Of a stretch of 6,125 bases of DNA, positions 1 through 5,617 are shown one piece after another; within the stretch, counting starts at the first letter, position 1; each line of letters starts with the position of its first letter. This stretch comes from Clostridiales bacterium (GTDB lineage Bacteria; Bacillota; Clostridia; Lachnospirales; Lachnospiraceae): contig JAJBVF010000409.1 of NCBI GenBank assembly GCA_020859965.1, positions 1 to 6,125 on the forward strand, written 5' to 3'. Below the pieces are notes generated by a model. That model had not been told where the DNA came from. It saw only the letters and a list, made by a program, of their open reading frames with translations, and searched no databases. The translations under genes and the position numbers were made by a program.

Positions 1-31
1 TCAAAAGACTGCAATCAGAATCTTTCATCTT

Positions 32-157
32 CTACTGGTAGGAATAGGAATTCTCGTCCAGGCTATAGGTGCCGGTCAGACTGCTTCCATCAGACAAGGT
101 GAAGTATATGGTCGCTGTCCGCGTATCCGCATCAATCTCATACGAAATAGCTTCGCT
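32..157 (-). pseudogene. Coding-like 3' remnant of an unidentified gene
   Basis: A 41-codon minus-strand frame ends at TAG (34-32) and reads SEAISYEIDADTRTATIYFT, then LSDGSSLTGTYSLDENSYSYQ. Alternating polar and hydrophobic residues in beta-strand-like patterns (TATIYFTLSDGSSLTGTYSL) and normal codon choice suggest the end of a real, perhaps secreted or domain-repeat, protein. The frame has no ATG, and a TGA (160-158) lies directly upstream, so it is not an intact gene. A competing minus-strand frame (76-324) overlaps most of it but has no coding character or usable ribosome binding site. I cannot assign a family. Confidence 0.4.
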
Positions 158-241
158 TCAGCAAATATGGGCATTTCCGTAAAATTGTCCCAAATTTGGA
201 CAATTTGCCCGAAGTGTCGTATTTTGTAACAAATCGGCCAT
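158..241 (-). other. 27-codon ORF in an AT-richer spacer
   Basis: ATG at 241-239 opens a frame reading MADLLQNTTLRANCPNLGQF, then YGNAHIC, ending at TGA 160-158. A TAA lies just upstream, and there is no Shine-Dalgarno sequence before the ATG. The next 41 codons in the same frame are the coding-like remnant at 32-157, so only this TGA separates the two. The ORF contains the 9-bp inverted repeat at 182-206. It may be part of a dispersed non-coding repeat rather than a gene. The rest of 242-336 shows nothing I can identify. Confidence 0.25.
182..206. repeat. 9-bp perfect inverted repeat
   Basis: AAATTGTCC at 182-190 and GGACAATTT at 198-206 are perfect reverse complements separated by the 7 bases CAAATTT. 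No T-run follows on either strand beyond the arms themselves, so a terminator role is weak. It could be a regulator site or the core of a repeated palindromic element. No promoter is visible beside it. Confidence 0.5.
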
Positions 242-336
242 TTTGTGGAAAGAATTTTACCCAATAAGATTTTTAACTTCTGTTCCACATGTGCGCTTCT
301 TAATTCCTTTCTGCTATTTCTCATCCCCTTTAAATA

Positions 337-385
337 CGAAAAAGTCAGAGATCCAGCATTCGGTTCTGGTTCTCCGACTTTTTCG
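337..385. terminator. Bidirectional intrinsic terminator after truA and the small ORF
   Basis: A 10-bp perfect outer stem (CGAAAAAGTC at 337-346 with GACTTTTTCG at 376-385) is followed by one mismatch, a 4-bp stem (GAGA/TCTC), one mismatch and another 4-bp stem (CCAG/CTGG), around a 9-base loop. Either strand ends in TTTTT, so it can stop transcription in both directions. Read leftward it closes the ECF-truA unit about 115 bases after truA. Confidence 0.85.
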
Positions 386-503
386 ATCGTCTGCTATATG
401 GGAAGTATTCCTGTGCATTTAATTCTTTTCCGGCTTCCTCCAGCAGGTTCTGAAGCGGAGCTCCTGTAGCAAGTCCCGACAGAATCAAAAAAACAGTTTT
501 CAC
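345..503 (-). CDS. Possible 52-residue small protein, start overlapping the truA stop
   Basis: I do not recognise this ORF. It begins with GTG at 503-501, sharing GTGA with the truA stop, the arrangement that lets a ribosome finishing one gene restart on the next. It reads VKTVFLILSGLATGAPLQNL, then LEEAGKELNAQEYF, then a basic PYSRRSKKSENQNRMLDL tail. The start is hydrophobic (VFLILSGLATGAPL), too short and mixed for a confident membrane segment or signal peptide. A helical, charged stretch follows. The first 35 codons use codons like those of neighbouring genes. The last 14 or so run through the terminator hairpin at 337-385, and the stop codon lies inside its 3' arm, so the tail may be accidental. 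It could be a real coupled small protein, a gene whose 3' end was replaced by a terminator, or a chance frame. Confidence 0.4.
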   Translation of the reverse strand: MKTVFLILSGLATGAPLQNLLEEAGKELNAQEYFPYSRRSKKSENQNRMLDL

Positions 504-1258
504 TCCGGATACTCAATCCCCACCAGCGTCAGCCCATGCGCCTGCGCGGTATCTCCGGCGAGCGTCCGATTTTTCGCCGCAAGCACCGCCGCCACCTCTT
601 CCGGCTCCATCCGGCCGCTGCCCACTTTCAGGAGCGTGCCCACGATAATGCGTACCATATTGTAGAGAAAGCCGTTGCCGCAAATGCGTACGGTGATCAA
701 GCCGCCACACAGCAAAGGATCCGGCTGCCAGATCACATCCAGGCTGTAGATGGTCCGCACACGGTTTGTTACTTCAGGCTTGTTCGTACAAAAGCTGGTA
801 AAGTCATGCGTGCCGACCAGATATGAGGCCGCCTGCCGCATTTTTTCCACGTCAAGATCCCAATAATAAAAAAGCGAATACAATCTGCTGCACGGATCCG
901 GAAACCGGCGGTTGCAGATTTTGTATTCGTAGGTTTTACGCGTCTTGCAGAAACGGGGATGAAAATCCGGCGCGACTTCCCGTGAATCCTGAATGCGGAT
1001 ATCCGCAGGAAGCCGGGTGTTCATCGCGTAGGAGATCCGATCCGCAGGCATCCGCGCCTGTGTGTCAAACACTGCTACATTTCCCTGCGCATGTACCCCC
1101 GCATCCGTACGGCTTGCACCAATCACATGAATTTCTTCCTTCAGCAATTCGCTCAGATGATGATTCAGTACGCTCTCAATGGAAATCCCATTTGGCTGCA
1201 CCTGCCAGCCGCAGTAATTCGTGCCGTCATAAGCGACAGTCAGTTTTACGCGCTTCAA
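500..1258 (-). CDS. truA: tRNA pseudouridine(38-40) synthase TruA
   Basis: A 252-residue enzyme that isomerises uridines 38, 39 and 40 in the anticodon stem-loop of many tRNAs. The N-terminal strand and RNA-contact loop read VKLTVAYDGTNYCGWQVQ (4-21). The catalytic aspartate is D52 in GASRTDAGVHAQGN (47-60). Y110 in RKTYEYKI matches the conserved active-site tyrosine. The C-terminal signature ICGNGFLYNMVRIIVGTLL (192-210) is intact. The start is TTG at 1258, with an AGGAGG 7 bases upstream; in-frame ATGs at 1300 and 1279 lie before that ribosome binding site and are unlikely. Length is normal for the family. It is the last recognised gene of the ECF group, as in many Bacillota, but rplM and rpsI, the usual next genes, are not in the following 500 bases. 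Its stop overlaps the GTG of a 52-codon ORF by four bases (GTGA). Confidence 0.96.
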   Translation of the reverse strand: MKRVKLTVAYDGTNYCGWQVQPNGISIESVLNHHLSELLKEEIHVIGASRTDAGVHAQGNVAVFDTQARMPADRISYAMNTRLPADIRIQDSREVAPDFHPRFCKTRKTYEYKICNRRFPDPCSRLYSLFYYWDLDVEKMRQAASYLVGTHDFTSFCTNKPEVTNRVRTIYSLDVIWQPDPLLCGGLITVRICGNGFLYNMVRIIVGTLLKVGSGRMEPEEVAAVLAAKNRTLAGDTAQAHGLTLVGIEYPE

Positions 1259-1265
1259 ATCAGTT

Positions 1266-1271
1266 CCTCCT
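1266..1271 (-). promoter_or_regulatory. Ribosome binding site that fixes the TTG start of truA
   Basis: A perfect AGGAGG lies 7 bases before the TTG at 1258-1256. The first ATG codons in frame upstream (1300 and 1279) would put the AGGAGG inside or downstream of the coding start and add residues with no TruA similarity. This favours the TTG. Confidence 0.85.
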
Positions 1272-1306
1272 AAATCCATTTTCCGATACTCGTGTACCAA
1301 AATCCA

Positions 1307-1395
1307 ATCTCAGCTCCGATTCCAGCTCGAATTCCATGTCCGGTCCGATTTCATGTCCGATTCCACGGCAGATTCCATGGCGGATTTCGTTCTCC
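1307..1395. repeat. Degenerate 12-bp tandem repeat in the ecfT-truA spacer
   Basis: On the plus strand, copies of a unit close to ATTCCATGTCCG begin at about 1307, 1319, 1331, 1348, 1360, 1372 and 1384. The period is 12 bases, except for a 5-base insertion between the units at 1331 and 1348. Clear cores are ATTCCAGCTCGA, ATTCCATGTCCG, ATTTCATGTCCG and ATTCCATGGCGG. Twelve bases is four codons. On the minus strand one open frame reads through it as SAMESAVESDMKSDR and stops before truA, but its candidate starts are poor. It fills most of a 253-base gap that has no terminator and no clear promoter. Confidence 0.6.
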
Positions 1396-1511
1396 ATGCT
1401 TCAGACAGCAGCATCCGCAAAAAGCCTCCCGGCAATACATTCCCATCGCATTATCAGACATGAATGACCGATAGCTCTTGTGGCATATCGTGATTCACAG
1501 ACCTTTCACGG

Positions 1512-2348
1512 TCACCATCCCAAAGCTCCAAAGAGCAGGGTTTCCAGCACACTGAAACGGCTCACCGCGAACATCAGCACAAAATAGGCGAGCAAAATCA
1601 GGTAGGCCGCCTTGTCCTTTCCCTTATAGACAAGCGGGCGCATCTTTGTCCTGCCTTCGCCGCCATGGTAGCCTCTCGCTTCCATCGCCATCGCCAGGTC
1701 ATTCGCACGGCGGAATGCCGAGATAAAGAGCGGCACCAGAAGCGGCACCATATTTTTAGCCTTCTGGATCAGATTGCCGGATTCAAAATCCGCTCCGCGC
1801 GCCTGCTGCGCCTTCATGATCTTGTCTGTCTCTTCCATCAGGATTGGGATAAACCGCAGCGCGATCGACATCATCATGGAGATTTCGTGCACCGGGACAT
1901 GAATTTTCTTCAGCGGAGAAAGCGCCTTTTCCAGCCCGTCTGTAAGGTCATTTGGCGTCGTGGTAAGCGTCATCACGGAAGAACCGATGATCAGATAGAT
2001 CAGGCGGATCGCCATAGAGACGGCCGTCTTGATTCCCTCTATTGTGATAGAAAAAATCCAGAATTTTACTACAACTGTACCCTGAACCAGAAACAGGTTG
2101 AAAATCACAGTGATCATCAAAAGCATGATGATCGATTTCAGCCCCTTGATCATAAATTTGAACGGAACTTTGGAAATCCGGATCACTGTGGCCAGAAAAA
2201 TAGTCGCCGCCACATATGCCTCAATGCTTCCAAACGCAAAGAGCGATATGATAAATACCAGTGTGCCTGCGAGCTTTACTCTGGGGTCCAGTTTATGAAT
2301 GACAGAATCTGTCGGATAATATTGGCCGATTGTAATGTCTCTTAACAT
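1512..2348 (-). CDS. ecfT: Energy-coupling factor transporter transmembrane protein EcfT
   Basis: A 278-residue polytopic membrane protein that couples the two EcfA ATPases to interchangeable S components. It opens with MLRDITIGQYYPTDSVIH, then KLDPRVKL, the typical EcfT N-terminus. Hydrophobic segments lie at about 26-55 (probably two helices), 69-89, 106-128 and 247-265. The two coupling helices carry the characteristic Ala-Arg-Gly triplets, QQARGADF (R184) and MEARGYHGG (R225), which dock into the EcfA1/EcfA2 grooves. The start is the ATG at 2348; its upstream region is purine-rich (AAGAAAGAAG) but has only a weak Shine-Dalgarno sequence. Length and motifs indicate an intact group-II (shared-module) EcfT. 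The absence of S-component genes nearby also fits the shared type. It lies 253 bases upstream of truA. Confidence 0.95.
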   Translation of the reverse strand: MLRDITIGQYYPTDSVIHKLDPRVKLAGTLVFIISLFAFGSIEAYVAATIFLATVIRISKVPFKFMIKGLKSIIMLLMITVIFNLFLVQGTVVVKFWIFSITIEGIKTAVSMAIRLIYLIIGSSVMTLTTTPNDLTDGLEKALSPLKKIHVPVHEISMMMSIALRFIPILMEETDKIMKAQQARGADFESGNLIQKAKNMVPLLVPLFISAFRRANDLAMAMEARGYHGGEGRTKMRPLVYKGKDKAAYLILLAYFVLMFAVSRFSVLETLLFGALGW

Positions 2349-2477
2349 GGTATGCTTCTTTCTTATTTATTCTGTAAAAATATCATCAAAAGCCGGATCA
2401 CGTCCCCGGTTCACAGTGCGTATCGGAACGGACCGCGGCACACATACAAGTCAATGATTCTCTGTAATTATTCATCG

Positions 2478-3335
2478 TCAGTTTTTCATCTTTCGCAGAC
2501 ATTTTGCGATCGAATCTGCCGCCTCCTGCGCAGTCGAGGCGTCTGTATCAACATCCCAGCCCAACTGGGCAAGTTCATTCATCAGATAAACTTCCTGTGG
2601 CGCAGCCAGACCGACTGCTTCCAGTTCTTTGTAATGATGAAATACTCTGCGCGGGGTATCGTCAAACAGCACCTCACCTTTGTTCATCACAATGATCCGT
2701 TCCACATAGCGTGCAACATCCTCCATACTATGAGAAACCAGAACGACGGTGATCTTTCTTTCCCGGTGCAGTCTCGCGACCTGATCCAGGATGTCATCAC
2801 GCCCTCTCGGATCCAGCCCGGCTGTGGGCTCATCCAGCACCAGCACCTCCGGCTCCATCGCCAGAATCCCGGCGATCGCCGCACGGCGCTTCTGTCCGCC
2901 GGAAAGTTCAAACGGTGAGACCTTATAATATTCTTCGCCCAGACCGACCAGCTGCAGTGCCTCCCTGGCGCGGCGTTCGATCTCGTCCTGCTCCAGACCA
3001 AGATTTTTCGGACCGAAGCAGACATCCGTAAATACGTCCGTCTCAAACAGCTGATATTCCGGATACTGGAACACCAGACCAACCTTGCTGCGGAGCTGCT
3101 TCATACTGTATCCCTCCGCGTAAATATTTTCATTATTATAATAAATCGTACCGGAGGAAGCCTTCAGCAATCCATTCAGATGCTGAATCAGTGTCGATTT
3201 CCCCGATCCGGTATGGCCGATAATGCCGATAAACTGCCCGTCCGGCAATTCCAGATTCACATCTTTCAGGGCATGCTGTTCAAACACCGTGCCACTACTG
3301 TAAACATAATTCAAATGTTCGATTCTGATTGACAC
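2478..3335 (-). CDS. ecfA2: Energy-coupling factor transporter ATPase 2 (EcfA2)
   Basis: A 285-residue ABC ATPase, partner of EcfA1 in the ECF motor. Motifs: Walker A GHTGSGKST (40-48), Q-loop Q90 in VFQYPEYQLFE, signature LSGGQ (144-148), Walker B VLVLDEP (D168, E169), and H-loop H202 in LVSHSMEDVARY. The FQYPEYQLFE sequence after the Q-loop is typical of EcfA2 (formerly CbiO2) and distinguishes it from EcfA1. A GTG start at 3335 is preferred over the upstream ATG at 3449, because the GTG has an AGGAGG site 9 bases before it and gives the family's usual length. Nothing is missing or broken. The gene is followed by a 129-base spacer before ecfT, with no clear terminator. It should act with any S component encoded elsewhere in the genome. 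Confidence 0.95.
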   Translation of the reverse strand: MSIRIEHLNYVYSSGTVFEQHALKDVNLELPDGQFIGIIGHTGSGKSTLIQHLNGLLKASSGTIYYNNENIYAEGYSMKQLRSKVGLVFQYPEYQLFETDVFTDVCFGPKNLGLEQDEIERRAREALQLVGLGEEYYKVSPFELSGGQKRRAAIAGILAMEPEVLVLDEPTAGLDPRGRDDILDQVARLHRERKITVVLVSHSMEDVARYVERIIVMNKGEVLFDDTPRRVFHHYKELEAVGLAAPQEVYLMNELAQLGWDVDTDASTAQEAADSIAKCLRKMKN

Positions 3336-3529
3336 GCTTCGTCTCCTCCTCCAAATCTCCGCCGTATGAATCCTGGCCGCATTTCCCTCTGCCACGGCTC
3401 TGTTTTTGATCGTCAGCCTCTGAAAAACAGGCAGTCTCCCAGGACACATTCCATTCGCCCATGCTGGCGGATTTCTCCGCTACAGATGTATGTGCAAATA
3501 CTTTTCATCTGTGTCAAATACATTCCGGT
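3336..3529 (-). other. Unusually long ecfA1-ecfA2 spacer (194 bases)
   Basis: The frame of ecfA2 stays open upstream of its GTG back to a TAG near 3481, including an ATG at 3449. That 38-codon extension begins MCPGRLPVFQR, is Arg-rich near its end and resembles no ABC ATPase, and its ATG has no good ribosome binding site. Read leftward, a small hairpin GCGGA-GAAA-TCCGC (3480-3467) has a GNRA-type tetraloop but no T-run. A TTGACA (3517-3512) lies right after ecfA1 but has no acceptable -10 at 16-18 bases. I see no gene here. Confidence 0.5.
3345..3350 (-). promoter_or_regulatory. Strong ribosome binding site that fixes the GTG start of ecfA2
   Basis: AGGAGG inside a longer GGAGGAGGAG run lies 9 bases before the GTG at 3335-3333. 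The ATG at 3449 has only a poor match upstream. This supports the GTG start and places the first residues (MSIRIEHLNYVYSS) where EcfA2 proteins normally begin. Confidence 0.8.
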
Positions 3530-4390
3530 TCAGTGGCAGGCCCGGTACTTCTGCAGCGCCTCTACAAGCTCCTCATTCGACAGAATATCCGGCGGCAGAT
3601 CGAATCCCTGCTTCCGCAGCTCATGCGTGACCAGTGTCGCCTGCGGCACATCCAGGCGGTAAGATTTGAGTTCGTCTACCCGCGCGAATACCTCATGCGG
3701 CGTCCCCTGCATCACTATCTTCCCGTCGTCCATGACGATCACCTTATCCGCGTCAATGACCTCTTCCATATAGTGAGTGATCAGAATAACGGTCACATGC
3801 TCCTTTTGATTCAGCTCATGAACGGTCTTAATGACTTCTTTGCGTCCGTTCGGATCCAGCATAGCCGTCGGCTCATCGAGCACAATGCATTTCGGCCTCA
3901 TCGCCACCACGCCCGCGATCGCCACGCGCTGCTTCTGTCCTCCGGAAAGCTTATTCGGAGAATGTGAGCGATACTCCCACATGCCGACGGACCGCAGGCT
4001 TTTTTCCACACGTTCCCAGATCTCCTGCTGCGGGACGCCCATATTCTCCGGGCCAAATCCGACATCCTCATCGACGATCGTACCAATGATCTGATTGTCC
4101 GGATTCTGGAACACCATCCCGGCAGTCTGCCGGATTTCCCAGAGCTTTGACTCATCCTGCGTATCCTTGCCATCCACAAAGATCGTCCCCTCGCTCGGCA
4201 GCAGGATCGCATTGATGTGCTTCGCCAACGTCGATTTTCCGGAACCATTGTGTCCCAAAATGGCAATAAAATCGCCGGCCTGGACGTCCAGATCTACGCC
4301 GTCGACCGCCCGTTGTTTTGACTCTACATTTCCGTTCTCATCCAATTTCAGATAATCAAAAGCGAGTTTCGTTGCTTTGATAATTCCCAT
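3530..4390 (-). CDS. ecfA1: Energy-coupling factor transporter ATPase 1 (EcfA1)
   Basis: A 286-residue ABC ATPase, one half of the heterodimeric motor of an ECF vitamin/metal importer at the inner face of the membrane. Motifs in order: Walker A GHNGSGKST (46-54), Q-loop Q95 in MVFQNPDNQ, signature LSGGQ (148-152), Walker B ending IVLDEP (D172, E173), and H-loop H206 in LITHYMEE. The DYLKLDENGNVES insertion near residue 12 and the FQNPDNQ Q-loop fit EcfA1 (formerly CbiO1) better than EcfA2. The start is the ATG at 4390, with AGAAGGA 6 bases upstream. All nucleotide-binding residues are intact. It is the first gene of the ECF group, 32 bases after lacI with no terminator in between. The 194-base gap to ecfA2 is notable, because these two genes usually adjoin or overlap. 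Confidence 0.95.
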   Translation of the reverse strand: MGIIKATKLAFDYLKLDENGNVESKQRAVDGVDLDVQAGDFIAILGHNGSGKSTLAKHINAILLPSEGTIFVDGKDTQDESKLWEIRQTAGMVFQNPDNQIIGTIVDEDVGFGPENMGVPQQEIWERVEKSLRSVGMWEYRSHSPNKLSGGQKQRVAIAGVVAMRPKCIVLDEPTAMLDPNGRKEVIKTVHELNQKEHVTVILITHYMEEVIDADKVIVMDDGKIVMQGTPHEVFARVDELKSYRLDVPQATLVTHELRKQGFDLPPDILSNEELVEALQKYRACH

Positions 4391-4422
4391 TTCGAATCCT
4401 TCTTTCGGGTGAAAAGCAGATC

Positions 4423-5445
4423 TTAGATGGGCGCTGTAGATTTTCCAATCACAAGCTCCGCATCAAAAATCAACCGTTTCTCCACCTGTTTCTTCTCAAT
4501 CAGATCAAACATCAGCGCGATCGTCGCCTCCGCCATCTCTTTGCGAGGCTGACGGATGGTCGTAATCGAAGGCTCATAGTAGGCAGCCATATCCAGACCG
4601 TCAAATCCTGCTACCGAATAATCCTCCGGTATGCGCTTGCCAGCGTCAAAGATGGCTTTGCAGGCACCGATTGCCATCCGGTCAGACACCGCGTAAATGC
4701 AGGTAAATTCTTTCCCGGAATCCAGCAGGTCTTTCGTAAGCTTATAGCCGCTCTCCATAGAAAACGTCGGCAGATCTTCCGGTGTCCATGCCACCAGTCC
4801 CGCGTCATACGCAATTCCATGCGCCTGCAAAGATTCGATATAGCCCTTGTGACGCAGCATACTGACGCTGGCGTCTTCCCTGCTTGCAGTCAGCAGCGCA
4901 ATTTTTTTATGCCCACATTCACACAGATAATCCACCATCTTCCGGCTTTCCTTCACATGGTCAACCGTCACTGCAGGATATCCTTCCTCTATGTCCGCCG
5001 CATCCACCGTACTCAATACAAACGGAACGCTCAGCTGGCGCAGCTTCTCATCCGTACGGTTTGTCACACCGCCCAGAAACACGATCCCCTTCAGCCGTTT
5101 TTCTTTTTCAATGCGCAGAGCAACATCCACTTCGTCTTCAAATTCTTCTACATGCTGAAGGATAAACGAATATTTTTTCTGATTAGTTTCCCGCTCCAGC
5201 ACCTGAATCATATCGCTGAAAAACGGATTGCTGATACCTTTGATCAAAACCGCAATCGTATCAGACGCAGAACGCTTCAGATTCTGCGCACTGTTGTTCG
5301 GAACATAATTATATTGATGAATGACCGCCATGACCTTCGCCCTGGTCTCTTCATTGATATCGGGATGATTGTTGATCGCTCTGGATACGGTACTCACACC
5401 CACACCGCAAAGCCTGGCTATCTCTTTTATCGTAATCTGTTCCAT
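4423..5445 (-). CDS. GalR/LacI-family transcriptional regulator
   Basis: A 340-residue one-component regulator, the usual length for the family. Residues 4-24 (TIKEIARLCGVGVSTVSRAI) are the LacI helix-turn-helix. The hinge-helix region follows at about 48-58 (VPNNSAQNLKR), with AQ where AR is more usual. The periplasmic-binding-protein-like effector domain then fills the rest: TIAVLIKGISNPFFSDM (63-79), GHKKIALLT (179-187), YAVSDRMAIGA (251-261) and PEDYSVAGFDGLDMAAYYEP (273-292). The ATG at 5445 is chosen because the HTH begins right after it and an AGAGGA site lies 6 bases upstream; the frame stays open 26 codons further with no family similarity. It has its own extended -10 promoter. Being next to malQ suggests it senses a maltodextrin or other sugar and controls that operon, but the effector cannot be read from sequence. 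The ECF operon starts only 32 bases after its stop, which is unusual company for that operon. Confidence 0.95.
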   Translation of the reverse strand: MEQITIKEIARLCGVGVSTVSRAINNHPDINEETRAKVMAVIHQYNYVPNNSAQNLKRSASDTIAVLIKGISNPFFSDMIQVLERETNQKKYSFILQHVEEFEDEVDVALRIEKEKRLKGIVFLGGVTNRTDEKLRQLSVPFVLSTVDAADIEEGYPAVTVDHVKESRKMVDYLCECGHKKIALLTASREDASVSMLRHKGYIESLQAHGIAYDAGLVAWTPEDLPTFSMESGYKLTKDLLDSGKEFTCIYAVSDRMAIGACKAIFDAGKRIPEDYSVAGFDGLDMAAYYEPSITTIRQPRKEMAEATIALMFDLIEKKQVEKRLIFDAELVIGKSTAPI

Positions 5446-5476
5446 AAAAAATCCTCTTCCTGTAACGCTGTGTCCG

Positions 5477-5505
5477 ATTATAGCAACTTGTCTCCCAAAA
5501 TGCAA
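5477..5505 (-). promoter_or_regulatory. Extended -10 promoter for the LacI-family gene
   Basis: On the minus strand TTGCAT (5505-5500) is followed by a 17-base spacer and a perfect TATAAT (5482-5477). The TG one base before the -10 gives the extended motif TGCTATAAT. The -35 matches the consensus at only three of six positions, which an extended -10 can compensate for. Transcription would start near 5470, giving a leader of about 25 bases that contains the AGAGGA ribosome binding site (5457-5452), 6 bases before the ATG at 5445. With no terminator after lacI, this promoter may also serve the ECF genes. Confidence 0.8.
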
Positions 5506-5519
5506 GGCTAAACCAGAAT

Positions 5520-5536
5520 TCATTATCCGATAATGA
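5520..5536. promoter_or_regulatory. 17-bp perfect palindrome upstream of the lacI promoter, candidate operator
   Basis: TCATTATC and GATAATGA form 8-bp perfect arms around a single central C. It lies 14 bases upstream of the regulator's -35 hexamer, between that promoter and the malQ terminator. Regulators of the GalR/LacI family often bind palindromes near their own promoters. However, their sites usually have an even CG centre, whereas this one is odd-centred. It could instead be a site for another regulator, or chance sequence in the decayed kinase frame. Confidence 0.35.
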
Positions 5537-5560
5537 TCCGACCTTTTTTAAAAATGATTG

Positions 5561-5617
5561 AAAAAGCGACAGCCTCTCTCATGGATACGGTCTGGACAGT
5601 ATCCGAGAAGCTGCCGC
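5561..5617 (-). terminator. Intrinsic terminator downstream of malQ
   Basis: Read leftward, an 8-bp stem (GCGGCAGC at 5617-5610 with GCTGTCGC at 5573-5566, one G-U pair) continues into a 5-bp stem (one U-G pair). After a 4-base bulge comes a 6-bp stem (GGATAC at 5604-5599 with GTATCC at 5588-5583), closed by a 10-base loop. The T-run TTTTT at 5565-5561 follows at once. The other strand shows no T-run after the hairpin, so it should act only on leftward transcripts. It separates malQ transcription from the regulator's own promoter. It lies entirely inside a decayed plus-strand kinase reading frame. Confidence 0.78.

Noticed and set aside
76..324. 82-codon minus-strand ORF beginning MRNSRKELRSAHVEQK
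   Set aside because: The GGGG abuts the ATG too closely to be a working ribosome binding site, the protein has no coding character, and it overlaps a better coding-like frame at 32-157 in another frame.
245..469. 74-codon plus-strand ORF
   Set aside because: It runs through the terminator hairpin and opposite the small ORF after truA, with no ribosome binding site or family signal.
1259..1300. Upstream ATG starts for TruA (1300 and 1279)
   Set aside because: A perfect AGGAGG lies downstream of both ATGs and 7 bases before the TTG at 1258, and the residues added are not TruA-like.
823..1467. 214-codon plus-strand ORF opposite truA
   Set aside because: It is an antisense shadow of truA codons with Arg/Pro/Ser-rich low-complexity translation and no start signals; the plus-strand frame at 1665-2345 opposite ecfT is likewise a shadow.
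2349..2477. Possible riboswitch for a vitamin in the ecfA2-ecfT spacer
   Set aside because: The spacer is short, has only a weak 5-bp hairpin with a CCGG stem, and shows no conserved riboswitch core that I can recognise.
3336..3449. N-terminal extension of EcfA2 from the ATG at 3449
   Set aside because: The 38 extra residues are unlike ABC ATPases, and the strong AGGAGG lies just before the GTG at 3335, which gives the normal length.
3489..3517. Possible promoter with TTGACA right after ecfA1
   Set aside because: No -10 hexamer with more than a poor match lies at 16-18 bases spacing, so the consensus -35 alone is probably chance.
5446..5523. Longer LacI start at the ATG at 5523
   Set aside because: It would precede the extended -10 promoter, so its codons would not be in the transcript. 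The HTH begins normally at the ATG at 5445, which has a ribosome binding site.
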